A stretch of DNA of 41,586 nt, taken from a virus. The stretch is taken from positions 1-41,586 of IMG/VR virus record IMGVR_UViG_3300036820_000432; one strand, written 5' to 3'. The position numbers were made by a program, and so were the translations under genes. The first letter of the stretch is position 1. Each line of letters opens with the position of its first letter. The notes under the pieces were generated by a model. It was not told the origin of the DNA. It worked only from the letters and a program-made list of their open reading frames with translations, and did no database searches. This document shows, piece by piece, positions 8,140 through 16,838 of this stretch.

Positions 8140-9570
8140 TTACAGCAGGCTCACCGGCCCGCTGGGGTTCACGATCCAGTTGCCTTCCCAGAGCCCGATC
8201 TTGTTCGCGCCTCCGTTCATCGTGTCGACGATGATGTAGCTGAGCGTGCCTTGCGGAGCGACGGCCGGGTTGAGCGAGGAGGGGACGTCGAAGGTGACGG
8301 TTTGATTCGAGTTGCTCAGTTCGCCGGTGAGCGGGCTATCGACGATGGCGCCGCTGGCCGTGTCGTAGATCATCAGCTTCACCGGCCCGAGCATCGTGAT
8401 CGGGTTCTTGTACATGTCGGTGGGAGACAGCACCCACGGCTCGCTGGCGAGGCCTTGGTAGGCCGTGAAATCGCTCGATCCCAATTGGCCGCCGGGCACC
8501 TGCACCGAGATCGGCGTGACGGTGATTTGCGTCGGGTTATTGGCGGTGAACCCGTCCCCTGAATTCTGCGCCGTAATCGCGGCGGCGGCCGCAGTCTGAA
8601 TCGCGGTTGCGATGGTCTGACTCACTGCGATGGTCGCTGCCGTCGCTGCCGTAGTCGCTTCGCTGGCGGCTATCGTCGCCTGACTTGCAGCCGTGGCGGC
8701 GCTTGCCGCGACCCCGGCCGCCGCAAGCGCCGCTGTGCCGGCGGGGTCGATGCCGTCCACATCGAGCGCCTGATACATTGGCGATACGGTGCACGATCCT
8801 GTGGCAGGATTAATTGCGCTATAGCTTCCTATTGGCCAACCGGCTGCCGCGCTGCCCTCCAGCAACTCTGTATCGTCGCTTGCATCTACGATGACCTCTA
8901 ACTCGCCGTCCCATTGGATCAGATACGCATCGTCGAATCGGCGATAACAAGGATAGCCATTTTGAAATTGATTGCCATTCAGGAAATACGCGCCGGTCAC
9001 ATCGGGGGCTGTCTCGCCGGTAACTAGCAATGCGACGGGATAATTGCACGGAACAGCTCCGGCATCGATTGCCGCCGTAATCGCTGCCGCAGGATTCACG
9101 CCGGGAGCGCTTGCCGTCCAATTCTCAACATCGCTCTGCAAATACGCTTCGCCGGCGCCTGCCGCGGTCACCAGCAGATCGCCCTCGGCCGCGCCGTACA
9201 GAAACCCTCGCAGTTGATCGGTCGGCGAAGCTCCGGAATTGTTGACACGATAGCGATAGTTCGCGCCGATCGTGAAGCCCGAAAGCGTCGTCAGGGCATA
9301 TGTCCAGTAGCCGGTGTCGGTGCTGCTGTTGTTGCTCTTGCGATAGGTGAGCGACGCGGTTTCCGTGGTTACGGCCGTCGATTTGAACGTGTTGCTGGCG
9401 AAATCGTAGGTGAGTATCGAGCCGTCGCTCATCTGCTGCCAGATATAGAGCGACGTTGTTCCGCTGGTGACGAGCGCCCCGGCCGATGTCTGCAAAAATC
9501 CCTCAAAGATTAGTGCGGTGCCAGTCTGCCGGCAGTCGATGCCCTTGATTCCCACTGCACTTGCCGTCAT
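8140..9570 (-). CDS. Large surface-type virion protein with Ala-rich coiled coil
   Basis: This 476-residue protein has an N-terminal beta-rich region with Tyr/Trp/Ser motifs (SLYIWQQMSDGSIL, TGYWTYALTTLSGF). An Ala/Ser/Thr-rich helical stretch at about residues 276-335 (AAGVAASAATAASQATIAA) resembles the stalk of a trimeric fibre. A C-terminal beta domain ends in IGLWEGNWIV. It shares a one-base stop/start overlap (TAATG) with the upstream 9570-10256 gene, so the two are translationally coupled. Position between tail tube and chaperone is unusual for a fibre. Codons are visibly less GC-biased than in neighbours, suggesting separate origin. Confidence 0.6.
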   Translation of the reverse strand: MTASAVGIKGIDCRQTGTALIFEGFLQTSAGALVTSGTTSLYIWQQMSDGSILTYDFASNTFKSTAVTTETASLTYRKSNNSSTDTGYWTYALTTLSGFTIGANYRYRVNNSGASPTDQLRGFLYGAAEGDLLVTAAGAGEAYLQSDVENWTASAPGVNPAAAITAAIDAGAVPCNYPVALLVTGETAPDVTGAYFLNGNQFQNGYPCYRRFDDAYLIQWDGELEVIVDASDDTELLEGSAAAGWPIGSYSAINPATGSCTVSPMYQALDVDGIDPAGTAALAAAGVAASAATAASQATIAASEATTAATAATIAVSQTIATAIQTAAAAAITAQNSGDGFTANNPTQITVTPISVQVPGGQLGSSDFTAYQGLASEPWVLSPTDMYKNPITMLGPVKLMIYDTASGAIVDSPLTGELSNSNQTVTFDVPSSLNPAVAPQGTLSYIIVDTMNGGANKIGLWEGNWIVNPSGPVSLL

Positions 9571-10256
9571 TAGAATCCGCCTCCCGAACGGACGCCGATG
9601 CGATTAAATCCGCCGCCGGAAAGGATGCCCGAGCCGATCGCCGTCTGAATCGCCTTGAAGCTCGCAATCGTCGCCCCGGCGTCTAAGCCGCCAGCCATCG
9701 TCCATGCCGCGCTGATGCCTGCGGCTGCGGATTGAATCTGGTAAGCCAAAGCACTGCCTCTCGATGCATAGTCCGCCTGATCGGCAAGCGTAAAGCCGCT
9801 TGGCGGCGCACTGAGCGTGCCTCCGAAATAGCCGAGTCCGGTGATAATTAGCTCGCCGTTTTGCGACGGCGAAATCGAGCCGGTCGCCAGAGGCGGTCCG
9901 GTCGCAGTCACCGCGCCGCCTTGCACATCGAACGGTGATGATGCCGAGCCGCTGAAGGCGATGACCTCAAACGATATATATCCGCTGCTCAGCGCGACCT
10001 CAAACGTCTGTCCGCTGCCCACTGTTGGCTTTTCACACCACCACAACTGAGACCCACCGTAGCCGCCGCCGGCACCTGCCGGATATTGAGCAACCCCAGC
10101 GGTCCAGGTATTACCCTTGCTGTCAGAGACAACCGGAGTGTTGTGGCTTGTTGCGTGGATAATGATTAGGTCCGCGCCTGTCCAATTCACGGAGCCTGTG
10201 ACACCACCACCCGTCGATCCCGCGTAATAGGTATGTCCGATCAGCGTCCACCCCAT
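9570..10256 (-). CDS. Gly/Ser-rich Ig-like virion surface protein
   Basis: This 228-residue beta-rich protein carries SDSKGNTWTAG and YISFEVIAFSGS, patterns common in phage tail and capsid surface domains with an immunoglobulin-like or jelly-roll fold. The C-terminus is Gly-rich (ILSGGGFNRIGVRSGGGF). It has no signal peptide. It overlaps the downstream gene by one base and abuts the upstream gene at 10256, so the three genes form a tight unit. The unit lacks the family A spacer seen at most other junctions. Codon use is less GC-rich than the head genes. The role is inferred as decoration or fibre accessory. Confidence 0.6.
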   Translation of the reverse strand: MGWTLIGHTYYAGSTGGGVTGSVNWTGADLIIIHATSHNTPVVSDSKGNTWTAGVAQYPAGAGGGYGGSQLWWCEKPTVGSGQTFEVALSSGYISFEVIAFSGSASSPFDVQGGAVTATGPPLATGSISPSQNGELIITGLGYFGGTLSAPPSGFTLADQADYASRGSALAYQIQSAAAGISAAWTMAGGLDAGATIASFKAIQTAIGSGILSGGGFNRIGVRSGGGF

Positions 10257-10894
10257 TAGCCTTGCACCTCGACCGCAGCGAACCCTACCGGCGATGTGTA
10301 ATTGACGTAGGCGCTCGCCGCTGCTTGCACAGCGGCGTCCAAAGCTTCGATCGCCGCTGCCAACACTCCGGCGGCTGTCGCTTGATTCGTGGTCGCCGTC
10401 GATGCCGCCGCGCCGGCCGCGGCGATCTGCGTCGCGGCCGCTGTGACGGCCGCGGCTCCGGCCGCGGTCGCCGCAGTCTGTTGGGCGGCAATCGCCGCGT
10501 TGTAGGCCGTTTGCTGATCGGTGGTCGGATTCATCGGCAGCGGAGCCACCGGATTGCCCGCGACGTAGGCCGCGTTCGCCTGCGACGCGATCTGCTGCGC
10601 GAGCGCGTTTTCCGCTGCCGTCGAAGCCGCGGCCGCATTCGCCGTGGCGTTCGTCGCCTGCGCGCCGAGCGTCGTCAGCAAGGCGACAGCATCCGCAATC
10701 GAGCCGCTATAGCGGATCGTCGGCGACGGTTCGCTGTAGCTGCCATCGCTGTTGGCGGCCGCCATGCAGACCGCAAAATTCGAGGATTTGACGCCGGCCA
10801 GATTTAGGCCGACGGCCATTTCCTCGACGAGCATCACGTCGTAAGTGACGGGCGGCGGCGTAATCGCGGCGACGCTTGGAGCGATGATGGTCAT
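10256..10894 (-). CDS. Alanine-rich helical structural protein
   Basis: This 212-residue protein is read from the ATG at 10894 (MTIIAPSVAAITPPP). The upstream ATG at 10945 would add 17 residues from the spacer. Residues 75-195 are strikingly Ala/Thr-rich (AAASTAAENALAQQIASQ, AAGAAAVTAAATQIAAAG) and should form a long helix or coiled coil. The C-terminus turns beta-like (YVNYTSPVGFAAVEV). The composition recalls tail-fibre stalks and the Ala-rich segment in the 8140-9570 product, so these may assemble together. Confidence 0.55.
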   Translation of the reverse strand: MTIIAPSVAAITPPPVTYDVMLVEEMAVGLNLAGVKSSNFAVCMAAANSDGSYSEPSPTIRYSGSIADAVALLTTLGAQATNATANAAAASTAAENALAQQIASQANAAYVAGNPVAPLPMNPTTDQQTAYNAAIAAQQTAATAAGAAAVTAAATQIAAAGAAASTATTNQATAAGVLAAAIEALDAAVQAAASAYVNYTSPVGFAAVEVQG

Positions 10895-10945
10895 AGATAC
10901 ACAGCCTAAAGGAGAAGAAAATCGGCACCGGGCCGGCTGGGTCAC

Positions 10946-12178
10946 CTAACTCACTTGCAAATGCCGGCCGAAGCCGAAGTCGAGCGACACGTCGTCGACG
11001 CGGCAGGCCTCCAGCAACAACGGGTTGGTGAACGTGATCGTCGCCGAGCTGTCGATCAGGCTCGCGCCGACGCCCAGCGTGCAATTCGTGATCGTGCGAT
11101 CTTGGATGTTGTCCACGAACGACGCGGTCCCCTTTTGACCGACCGTCAATTGCGTGATCGTGCCGCCGTCTTGATAGTCGAGCGTGCCGCCGTAGACGTC
11201 GACCGTGCCGATCCCCGAGGCGCTGCCGGTGACACAGGTGACCGTGCCGGCCGCGGCGTCGAGCCGCAGCGATGTGGTTTCGCCGTTCGGCGAAAAAGAC
11301 AAAGCGCCGCCGGCGTTGTCGACCGCCACCAGCTCCGCGCCGCCGCCGGCCAGGATCGAGCCGCCCGTTTGGGCCAGCGCGCCGAACTCGGCCGTCTCGC
11401 CGCCGAAAAAAGCGATCCCGATCGAGCCGCCCAAGACATAGAGGGAGTTGCCCGCATTCGTGCCCAGCAGTAGCAGCGAGGGGACGCCGGCCGACTGGTC
11501 GACGCCGACGGCCGTCGCGACGACCGTGGCGGCCGTCGGGGCGCTGCCGGTGTCGATTTTGACGCGGCCGCTCGCTTGCTGGACGTTGATTGTGTCGGCC
11601 CCGATCGCCAGGTACAGCGGGCGATACTCCGGGTAGCCGCCGGCGTTGATCGGCGAATTGCCGATCTGCACCGTCTTGCTGTTGATCGTCAGCGAATCGA
11701 GCGTGACGGCGGATTGAGCCAGGCCGTAGAAAATGTTCGCGCCCGCGGCGGTGATCGTGACGTCGTCGCCGCTCGCCGGCACCGCGCCGGTCGACCAATT
11801 GGCGGCGACGCTCCACCAGTTGGGCCCGCTCGAGGCAGTCGTCGTCGCTGCCACAAAACTCGATCCGCTTCCGGTGGCCGCGCAGGAGACGGTGATCGGC
11901 TGGCCGGCGCCAGCGGCCTGTTGCGTCATCGTGATCACGCCGTCGACGTTGGCCCAGGTGGCCTCGGCAAACTGCGGCGCCGCCGACGTAGCGCTGCATA
12001 GCGCTACGAGGGCCGCGGCGACGGTGGTGGCGCTGTCGCTGCCGCCGGCCGTGTATTCGACGCTCGCGCCGCCGATCGTGATCGTGTAGGTGTACGTGCT
12101 GGCGACGGTGCCGCTGACGGTGAGCATCGTGACCTGGGCGATCGCCGGAGCGCCGCCGATCCAATTGAGAGAGGACAT
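10946..12178 (-). CDS. Beta-helix-like repetitive surface protein
   Basis: This 410-residue protein opens with WIGGAPAIAQVTMLTVSG and a domain with ITIGGASVEYTAGGSDSA. From about residue 110 there are many short Gly/Asn/Thr turns with regular strands (GPNWWSVAANWSTGAVPAS, LGGSIGIAFFGGE, VDVYGGTLDYQDGG). This is consistent with a right-handed beta-helix of the kind found in phage spikes and autotransporters. It could be a fibre or spike. It lies directly downstream of the tail tube candidate, ahead of the three other surface-type genes. The start codon sits just after a CCTCCTGCC pyrimidine tract. Confidence 0.55.
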   Translation of the reverse strand: MSSLNWIGGAPAIAQVTMLTVSGTVASTYTYTITIGGASVEYTAGGSDSATTVAAALVALCSATSAAPQFAEATWANVDGVITMTQQAAGAGQPITVSCAATGSGSSFVAATTTASSGPNWWSVAANWSTGAVPASGDDVTITAAGANIFYGLAQSAVTLDSLTINSKTVQIGNSPINAGGYPEYRPLYLAIGADTINVQQASGRVKIDTGSAPTAATVVATAVGVDQSAGVPSLLLLGTNAGNSLYVLGGSIGIAFFGGETAEFGALAQTGGSILAGGGAELVAVDNAGGALSFSPNGETTSLRLDAAAGTVTCVTGSASGIGTVDVYGGTLDYQDGGTITQLTVGQKGTASFVDNIQDRTITNCTLGVGASLIDSSATITFTNPLLLEACRVDDVSLDFGFGRHLQVS

Positions 12179-12269
12179 AGGCAGGAGGGTGATGGTGAGG
12201 GTAAGGGGTCAGGACGAGGGCGAACGGACGCTTGCGCGTCACTCGTCCCTCGCCCCTCGCCCCTCGTCC
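12179..12269. repeat. Intercistronic family A inverted repeat
   Basis: A purine arm (GGTGAGGGTAAGGGGTCAGG), the centre GGACGCTTGCGCGTC (12229-12243) and a pyrimidine arm (CTCGTCCCTCGCCCCTCG) fill the junction between the 12270-13208 and 10946-12178 genes. Confidence 0.8.
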
Positions 12270-13208
12270 CTAGGGAATGGTGGTTTGCGCCGCCACGGCC
12301 AGGGCCGCGGTGGGACGGATTTCGATGCTCGTGTCGGCGTCGCTTTCGCCTTGGACGGCCACGCTGCGGGCGTGCCATTCGCCGCTCGTGGTGGTGATCT
12401 TGACGTGATTGTTGCCCGAATAGCTTTTGCGCTGGCCCCCGGCGGCGCCTTGAGCGAAGTAGACATACAGGCTCGAGCCGAGCGCGTTGGCGAACAGCGA
12501 ACTGAGCGCCGTCGGCGTGAGGCTCACGTCGGTGAAGCTCAGCGTGATCACCGGCTGGCGCTTGATGATCGCGCCCGCCTTGGGATAGAGGTTGCCGTCC
12601 GTGGCGCCGCGCGTCGTGAACTTCGAGAACGTGATCCCGAAATCGATCCGCACGTCGCAGCAACTCAGAATCTGCGCACTGCCCAAATAGACCCCGCCCA
12701 GGTAAAACAGCGAGCTGAAGGCCGGCGCGGTGCCTCCGAGGCTTTGGCTGGCGGTGAGCGTGAACGGCTCGGCGAGGCCGGTCGAGGAAAACGCATGGTA
12801 GGCCAGCTCCAGCAGGGCCGGCTTGTCCTGCGACGCGGAGAGCCGGGTCGGCAGCAGGAAGCCGCTCGAGCTCGTGGCCAGCACGTTGGCGCCCGAGCCG
12901 GCGAACACGCCGCCGTCGGCCCGCTTCTGGAATTGCAGCACCGCGCCGCCGGTGCAGAGCAGCCCGACCGCCGGATCGACGACACCGAAGGCCGTGGCCA
13001 GATCGGGCGTCGCGAAGCGCACGCTCGCCGGGCCGCTGTTCAAGACGACGGCCGCGCGGTCGATCGCGCCCGAGGGATAGATCTCGGCCAGCTCTTGGGC
13101 CGCGTCGAGCGCGACGCCGCCCAGTTGGATCAGGTCGGTCTCGGTGCCGCCCATCGAGCCGGAGTAGAGGCGGGCGGTATAGCCGGAGAAGCGATTGGGA
13201 GTCGACAT
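12270..13208 (-). CDS. Probable major tail tube protein
   Basis: This 312-residue protein is largely beta-strand with balanced composition. Features include RFSGYTARLYSGSMGG at the start, VDPAVGLLCTGGAVLQFQK and the C-terminal ITTTSGEWHARSVAVQGES. It lies after three connector-type genes and well before the chaperone and tape measure, the position of gpV-like tail tube genes in lambda-type phages. The final 60 residues resemble the C-terminal strand pairs of tube proteins. Assignment is positional. A minor tail protein is an alternative. Confidence 0.45.
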   Translation of the reverse strand: MSTPNRFSGYTARLYSGSMGGTETDLIQLGGVALDAAQELAEIYPSGAIDRAAVVLNSGPASVRFATPDLATAFGVVDPAVGLLCTGGAVLQFQKRADGGVFAGSGANVLATSSSGFLLPTRLSASQDKPALLELAYHAFSSTGLAEPFTLTASQSLGGTAPAFSSLFYLGGVYLGSAQILSCCDVRIDFGITFSKFTTRGATDGNLYPKAGAIIKRQPVITLSFTDVSLTPTALSSLFANALGSSLYVYFAQGAAGGQRKSYSGNNHVKITTTSGEWHARSVAVQGESDADTSIEIRPTAALAVAAQTTIP

Positions 13209-13296
13209 AGGGGCGAGGGGTTAGGGGCGAGGGGCGAGGACGAAGAGGACGGGCTCGTGCCGCTTGCGCGTCACTCGCCCCCCTCGTCCCTCGTCC
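13209..13296. repeat. Intercistronic family A inverted repeat (clearest example)
   Basis: The left arm GAGGGGTTAGGGGCGAGGGG (13216-13235), the centre CCGCTTGCGCGTC (13260-13272) and the right arm CTCGTCCCTCGTCCCT (13284-13299) form a large hairpin. In the transcript the purine arm touches the upstream stop codon. The pyrimidine arm ends directly at the next ATG. Confidence 0.85.
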
Positions 13297-13869
13297 CTAA
13301 ATCGTTTTCGTCGCGTAGCGGGCCAACAGATAGAACTCGCGGTATTCCGCGCGGAATAGGTTGGCGAGCTCCTGCTGCTCTTGCCGGGTCATGGCGCGGA
13401 TTTCGGCATGCAGTTGCTCGATCGTCACGGCCTGGCTCGAGGCCTTGCGGTAGCGTCGGCCGCCGCCGGTGAAATCAAAGCGGAGCTTGAGCACGCCCTG
13501 CAGCTTCTTCTTGCCTCCCTCGGCCGCGCCGCCGATCACGATCTTCGGATCGGCGAGCATCTTCTGGCGGGAGCGGCCCGTCTTCACCAGGTCGGTGCTG
13601 CTTCCGTAGCGGCGGTTCTTTTCGCGGATGTATTTTTGGCTGCGCTGCTTGTAGCCGTAGGTGCCGTGGGCCGAGCGCTCGAAATGCTTGGGGATGTGTT
13701 GCTTGTGATGACGGGCGATGATCGCTTTGAGGGCGTCTTTCACGACGCGGTTGTGATCGCGTTTGGCCATTTCCTCCGGCCGCGTGGGCAGCGTGATCAC
13801 CGCGTCGAGCCGCCCGAAGGCGTCGATCTGGCGGCCGGCGAGGTGGGCGAGGGAGGCGATCGAGGGCAT
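13297..13869 (-). CDS. Basic head-tail connector or neck protein candidate
   Basis: This 190-residue, strongly basic protein is read from the ATG at 13869 (MPSIASLAHLAG). An internal ATG at 13770 (MAKRDHNRVVKD), 157 residues, is an alternative start. It has GGAGG directly upstream but only two bases away. Lys/Arg/His-rich segments (AIIARHHKQHIPKHFE, KYIREKNRRYG) are followed by a C-terminal helix (MTRQEQQELANLF). Position between capsid and tail tube genes fits a neck or tail-completion role. The last palindrome-encoded residues are LFRAEY. No family assigned with confidence. Confidence 0.55.
   Translation of the reverse strand: MPSIASLAHLAGRQIDAFGRLDAVITLPTRPEEMAKRDHNRVVKDALKAIIARHHKQHIPKHFERSAHGTYGYKQRSQKYIREKNRRYGSSTDLVKTGRSRQKMLADPKIVIGGAAEGGKKKLQGVLKLRFDFTGGGRRYRKASSQAVTIEQLHAEIRAMTRQEQQELANLFRAEYREFYLLARYATKTI
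13344..13357. promoter_or_regulatory. 14-bp palindrome, copy 3
   Basis: ATTCCGCGCGGAAT is a perfect palindrome in the 3' end of the 13297-13869 gene. It is translated as LFRAE, the same peptide as at copy 1. Confidence 0.5.
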
Positions 13870-13895
13870 ACGCTCGCAGCAAAGAATTCCAAGGT

Positions 13896-14423
13896 TCAGT
13901 CGGGCGTCGAGACGCGGAAATCGACGCCCCAAAAGTACAAACCAAAGTCGTCGCGATCGCACGGCAGCGGGCCGTCCACGATCGTGAAGCGGCAGACGTT
14001 CAGGTAGGGGTAAAAGGTTTCGCCGATCGTCGTGCCGCCGCTCGACACGTTGGCCCGCAGGTCGCTCAAGATCGATTCGATCAACTCCAAAAACCAGCTG
14101 GCCTCTTGTTGGTTCGTGTTCGGCTGCAGGCCGTTCAGTTGCGGCGGGATCGCCTGGAAGGCCAGGTTGAGCGTCGCGGCGTCGTCCCAGTTGCCCGGGC
14201 CCGTGCGCCACGTCGTCCAGCCCGGTTCAATCGTCACGATCGCCCGCGGCAGCGGGTTGGCCAAGTTGCTCTCGCCGACGACCTGGGTGTCATCGGCCTC
14301 CTGGAAGTAGATCGCACTCAACGCCGCCGGCAGCGAATCCGCGCCGACGAGGGTCTCAAAATTGGTCGAACTGGCGATCAGGTTGGCTAGAGCCAGCGGC
14401 GGACCGCTTAGTAGTGACGCCAT
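13896..14423 (-). CDS. Neck/tail-terminator candidate
   Basis: This 175-residue protein is read from the ATG at 14423 (MASLLSGPPLALAN). The longer reading runs into repeat DNA. It is an acidic alpha/beta protein with IVTIEPGWTTWRTGPGNW and a Cys-containing C-terminus (CRFTIVDGPLPCDRDDFGLYFW). It lies third after the major capsid gene, where connector, stopper and tail terminator proteins are encoded. The strand-rich C-terminus and length fit a tail terminator, but no diagnostic motif was seen. Confidence 0.55.
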   Translation of the reverse strand: MASLLSGPPLALANLIASSTNFETLVGADSLPAALSAIYFQEADDTQVVGESNLANPLPRAIVTIEPGWTTWRTGPGNWDDAATLNLAFQAIPPQLNGLQPNTNQQEASWFLELIESILSDLRANVSSGGTTIGETFYPYLNVCRFTIVDGPLPCDRDDFGLYFWGVDFRVSTPD

Positions 14424-14529
14424 TGTTCCGAAGACTCCACAAAAGGGGACAATCCCCGGACTCCAAAAAGGGGACAGTCGCCGCCTCTTCGTCTCCGCTG
14501 TCTCCGCGGCTCCGCGTCCCTCGCCCCTA
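14424..14529. repeat. Family B fragment plus pyrimidine repeat
   Basis: A diverged family B element lies at 14430-14477 (CACAAAAGGGGACAATCCCC and AAAAAGGGGACAGTC). It is followed by CTCCGCGTCCCTCGCCCCT of family A type, between the 14530-14907 and 13896-14423 genes. Confidence 0.7.
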
Positions 14530-14907
14530 TCACGGGCGTGCCCGTGATTCCTTGCTGCTGATGCCATGCGGCAGTTTGCAGATCACGAGCGGGAATTGCC
14601 CGCTGGGATCGGCGTAAAACTGGCGGATCACTTGGGTCACGCTCCGATCGGGCAATTGGATCGCGTCGTCGACGCCGGGGAACACTCCGCACGTCGTGAT
14701 CTGGATCTGCACGTATTCGTCGGCCTTGCGGCCGGCCTTAGTGGCCGTCCCCTCGTGCCCGCTGGGATCGCTCGCGCGATGCACGATCCCGCGAAACTTT
14801 TTCTGGCAGGCGTGGTTGCCTCCGACCCACAGGACCAAATCGTCGGCCAGCCGCTCGTCCAAGAGCGGCATGGCCATGTCGGCGAATTGGACGTCGTAGG
14901 AGGACAT
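14530..14907 (-). CDS. Small head-tail joining candidate
   Basis: This 125-residue protein starts MSSYDVQFADMAMPLL and contains LWVGGNHACQKKF, then YVQIQITTCGVFPG and VTQVIRQFYADPSG. It is a compact alpha/beta protein and the first gene after the major capsid protein, so a connector or head-completion role is likely by position. The last residues (HGISSKESRARP) run into repeat DNA. No family recognised. Confidence 0.55.
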   Translation of the reverse strand: MSSYDVQFADMAMPLLDERLADDLVLWVGGNHACQKKFRGIVHRASDPSGHEGTATKAGRKADEYVQIQITTCGVFPGVDDAIQLPDRSVTQVIRQFYADPSGQFPLVICKLPHGISSKESRARP

Positions 14908-14997
14908 GGGATTGGTTAGGGGTTAGGGTTAGGGGTTAGGGTTAGGTCGAGGGCAACGGACGCTTGCGCATCCCTCACCCTGAACCCTCACCCTTCT
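14908..14997. repeat. Family A variant with telomere-like TTAGGG tract
   Basis: Plus strand TTAGGGGTTAGGGTTAGGGG (14918-14937) is followed by GGACGCTTGCGCATCC (14958-14973) and a pyrimidine arm (CTCACCCTGAACCCTCACCC). This matches family A elements elsewhere, so the TTAGGG resemblance is coincidental. Confidence 0.75.
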
Positions 14998-15960
14998 TCA
15001 ATAGGCGTTGGTGATGATATTGCCGGCCTTGGCGATGATTGTCAGCTCGTCGGTCTGGTTGCGGCAGCGGATCACTTCGCCGTTCGTTTGCGGCTCGGGG
15101 TACGACTCCATCGTGCCGCCGATCGCGCTGCCGGCTTCGTCCCAGTGGAACGTGCGGCCGACGCAGGGGCGCTTCGGGTTGTCGCCCCAGTCGCCGCGGA
15201 ACACGAACACGCTCGACTTGCTCCAGATGCCGGCGATCGAGCCCGATTGGCCTTCGTTGGCCGTGTTCTGCGCGCCGCCGGCCACCAGGACGCGCTCCAG
15301 GTCGAACAGCGCGGCGATGGCATTGGGCGTAATTTTTTCCGGGCTCGGATCTTGCAAGCCCGAATATTTGATCAGGTTTTGGATTTCGGCCACAAGCCGC
15401 AACTGGCGGAACGTCTGCCTGGGGATCACGATCGCGTTCGGCCACAAGCCGCATGCGGCGAAGATGCTCTCGACGGCCGTCTCGACGTCTTCCAACGGCG
15501 TGGCGGTGGCGTGGGTGCTCCAGCCATACGCGGCGGCAGCGTTGGCAAACGTGCCGGTCGCCTGGCAGATCGTGGCGATCCGGATCTCCATCGAGCGCAG
15601 CACGCCGTCGATGGCCAGCTCGGCCGAAATCTGCTCGCTCTTGAAATACGAGTCGTACATCGTCGATTCGGTGTTATCGACGGGGACCTCAAGACCGTGC
15701 TCGAGCGTGGTATACGTCGAGGGCGTGAACGAAAACCGTACGCGCTGATAGCCGGTGCCCGGGGCGCGCTCGGTGTCGGGGTTGTTCAACAGCTGCTCCA
15801 GCGGGATGACGCCGAAATTGCCGCTGGCTTTGGCGACGTCGATCGGCGTCAGGACCTGCAAGCCGACGAAGCCGGCCCGGTCGGCGGCCAGGTCGAACGA
15901 TTCGACCGACTGCGCCAAGTCGGGGCGGAGTGTGACGAGTGAACTAGAAGGAAAAGGCAT
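14998..15960 (-). CDS. Major capsid protein
   Basis: This 320-residue protein is the likely gpE-like major capsid protein. It has a VRFSFTPSTYTTLEHGLEVP segment near residue 75, a long internal helix (YFKSEQISAELAID) and a peripheral-type region (NAIVIPRQTFRQLRLVAEI). The C-terminus includes WGDNPKRPCVGRTFHW and IAKAGNIITNAY. The pattern is like HK97-fold major capsid proteins of the lambda E or Mu-like groups. It follows the decoration protein and protease genes in lambda order. No direct fold match was computed. Confidence 0.75.
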   Translation of the reverse strand: MPFPSSSLVTLRPDLAQSVESFDLAADRAGFVGLQVLTPIDVAKASGNFGVIPLEQLLNNPDTERAPGTGYQRVRFSFTPSTYTTLEHGLEVPVDNTESTMYDSYFKSEQISAELAIDGVLRSMEIRIATICQATGTFANAAAAYGWSTHATATPLEDVETAVESIFAACGLWPNAIVIPRQTFRQLRLVAEIQNLIKYSGLQDPSPEKITPNAIAALFDLERVLVAGGAQNTANEGQSGSIAGIWSKSSVFVFRGDWGDNPKRPCVGRTFHWDEAGSAIGGTMESYPEPQTNGEVIRCRNQTDELTIIAKAGNIITNAY

Positions 15961-16136
15961 GGCCTAGCAAACCCGGTGCGGCGGTGCGCGTCCGCATCGC
16001 TGCGGAATGCCGCGGCCCTCGCTGGCCGGCGCGAATAGGGGTCCGGGTTTAGGGCTACGGGTTAGGGACGAATAGCACGGGCTCAGTCGGCTTGCGCGTC
16101 CCTCACCCTAACCCCTCACCCTAACCCCTTGCTTTA
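15961..16136. repeat. Intercistronic spacer with family A arms
   Basis: This 176-base spacer between the decoration and capsid genes contains AGGGGTCCGGGTTTAGGGC, GGCTTGCGCGTCC (16090-16102) and a pyrimidine arm (CTCACCCTAACCCCTCACCC). No ORF is supported. Confidence 0.7.
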
Positions 16137-16775
16137 CTACACGCCCAGCGCGACCCAACTGATGTAGTCGCTGGCGTTCGTGCTGGCGAGCAACGTCGGG
16201 TTGCTCGAGCTGGTGAACTTGTACGCATACACGTCGAGCGTGCCGGCGGCGACGCTGCCGCCCCAGTCGACGGCCAACTGGCACGGGTCGAGGCCGGGGG
16301 CCGCGCCGCCGACGATCTGCAGGCTGGCCGCGGCGTACAGAATCGTCGACAAGCCGGTGACGATGGCCGTCGGGCTCGAGCCGCCGAGGACCGTGCTGCC
16401 GCCGGTCATTTTCAGGCCGTTCAAGCGCAGGACTTCGAGCACGCTACCGGAACCGCTGGCGGCCTCCAGCGCCAAGCCGATGAACACCGGCCCGACCGCG
16501 CTCGAAATCTTGCCGCTGGCCGCGGCATAGACGAAGGCTCCGGCGGTGATCGCGCCGGCGGCGGTCATCTTGTGCGTGCCCTGGCCCGTGGCCAGATCGA
16601 CCGGGTAGGGGACGCCCTGCGTGGCGCAATATTCAAAGGTCGTGCCGATGTCGAGATCGTCGACGCCGGCCACGACCAACTGCTTCGAGCTGTTCATCGT
16701 GACGCGGAGGTAGGCCGCGATCGCCGAGCCGCCGCACTCGAATTTGCGGAAGCGTGTTGCAATATATTGGGACAT
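16137..16775 (-). CDS. Capsid decoration protein (DUF2190-like)
   Basis: This 212-residue protein carries the typical decoration-protein pattern of this family. VVAGVDDLDIGTTFEY is followed by a GQGTHKMTAAGAITAGAF strand pair and VGPVFIGLALEAASGSG near residue 95-110. The C-terminus is longer than the usual 110-120 residues and repeats the strand-rich pattern (LDVYAYKFTSSSNPTLLAS). It is likely the gpD-like cement protein that stabilises the capsid lattice. It lies between the protease/scaffold gene and the major capsid gene, exactly as in lambda (C-Nu3-D-E). Confidence 0.65.
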   Translation of the reverse strand: MSQYIATRFRKFECGGSAIAAYLRVTMNSSKQLVVAGVDDLDIGTTFEYCATQGVPYPVDLATGQGTHKMTAAGAITAGAFVYAAASGKISSAVGPVFIGLALEAASGSGSVLEVLRLNGLKMTGGSTVLGGSSPTAIVTGLSTILYAAASLQIVGGAAPGLDPCQLAVDWGGSVAAGTLDVYAYKFTSSSNPTLLASTNASDYISWVALGV

Positions 16776-16838
16776 GGCTTTTTGAAAGGGTGAGGGTGAG
16801 GGGCGATTGGCGCTCGTGGCTCGGAAGCGGTGGGCGGC
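16776..16838. repeat. Short family A arm between protease and decoration genes
   Basis: It contains AGGGTGAGGGTGAGGGGCGA (16789-16808) immediately upstream of the decoration gene start. The pyrimidine side faces the ATG in the transcript. No ORF. Confidence 0.55.

Noticed and set aside
14918-14946. TTAGGG-like tract suggesting a telomere or hairpin end
   Set aside because: It is one variant of the family A repeat present at many junctions, and it lies internally between two head genes.
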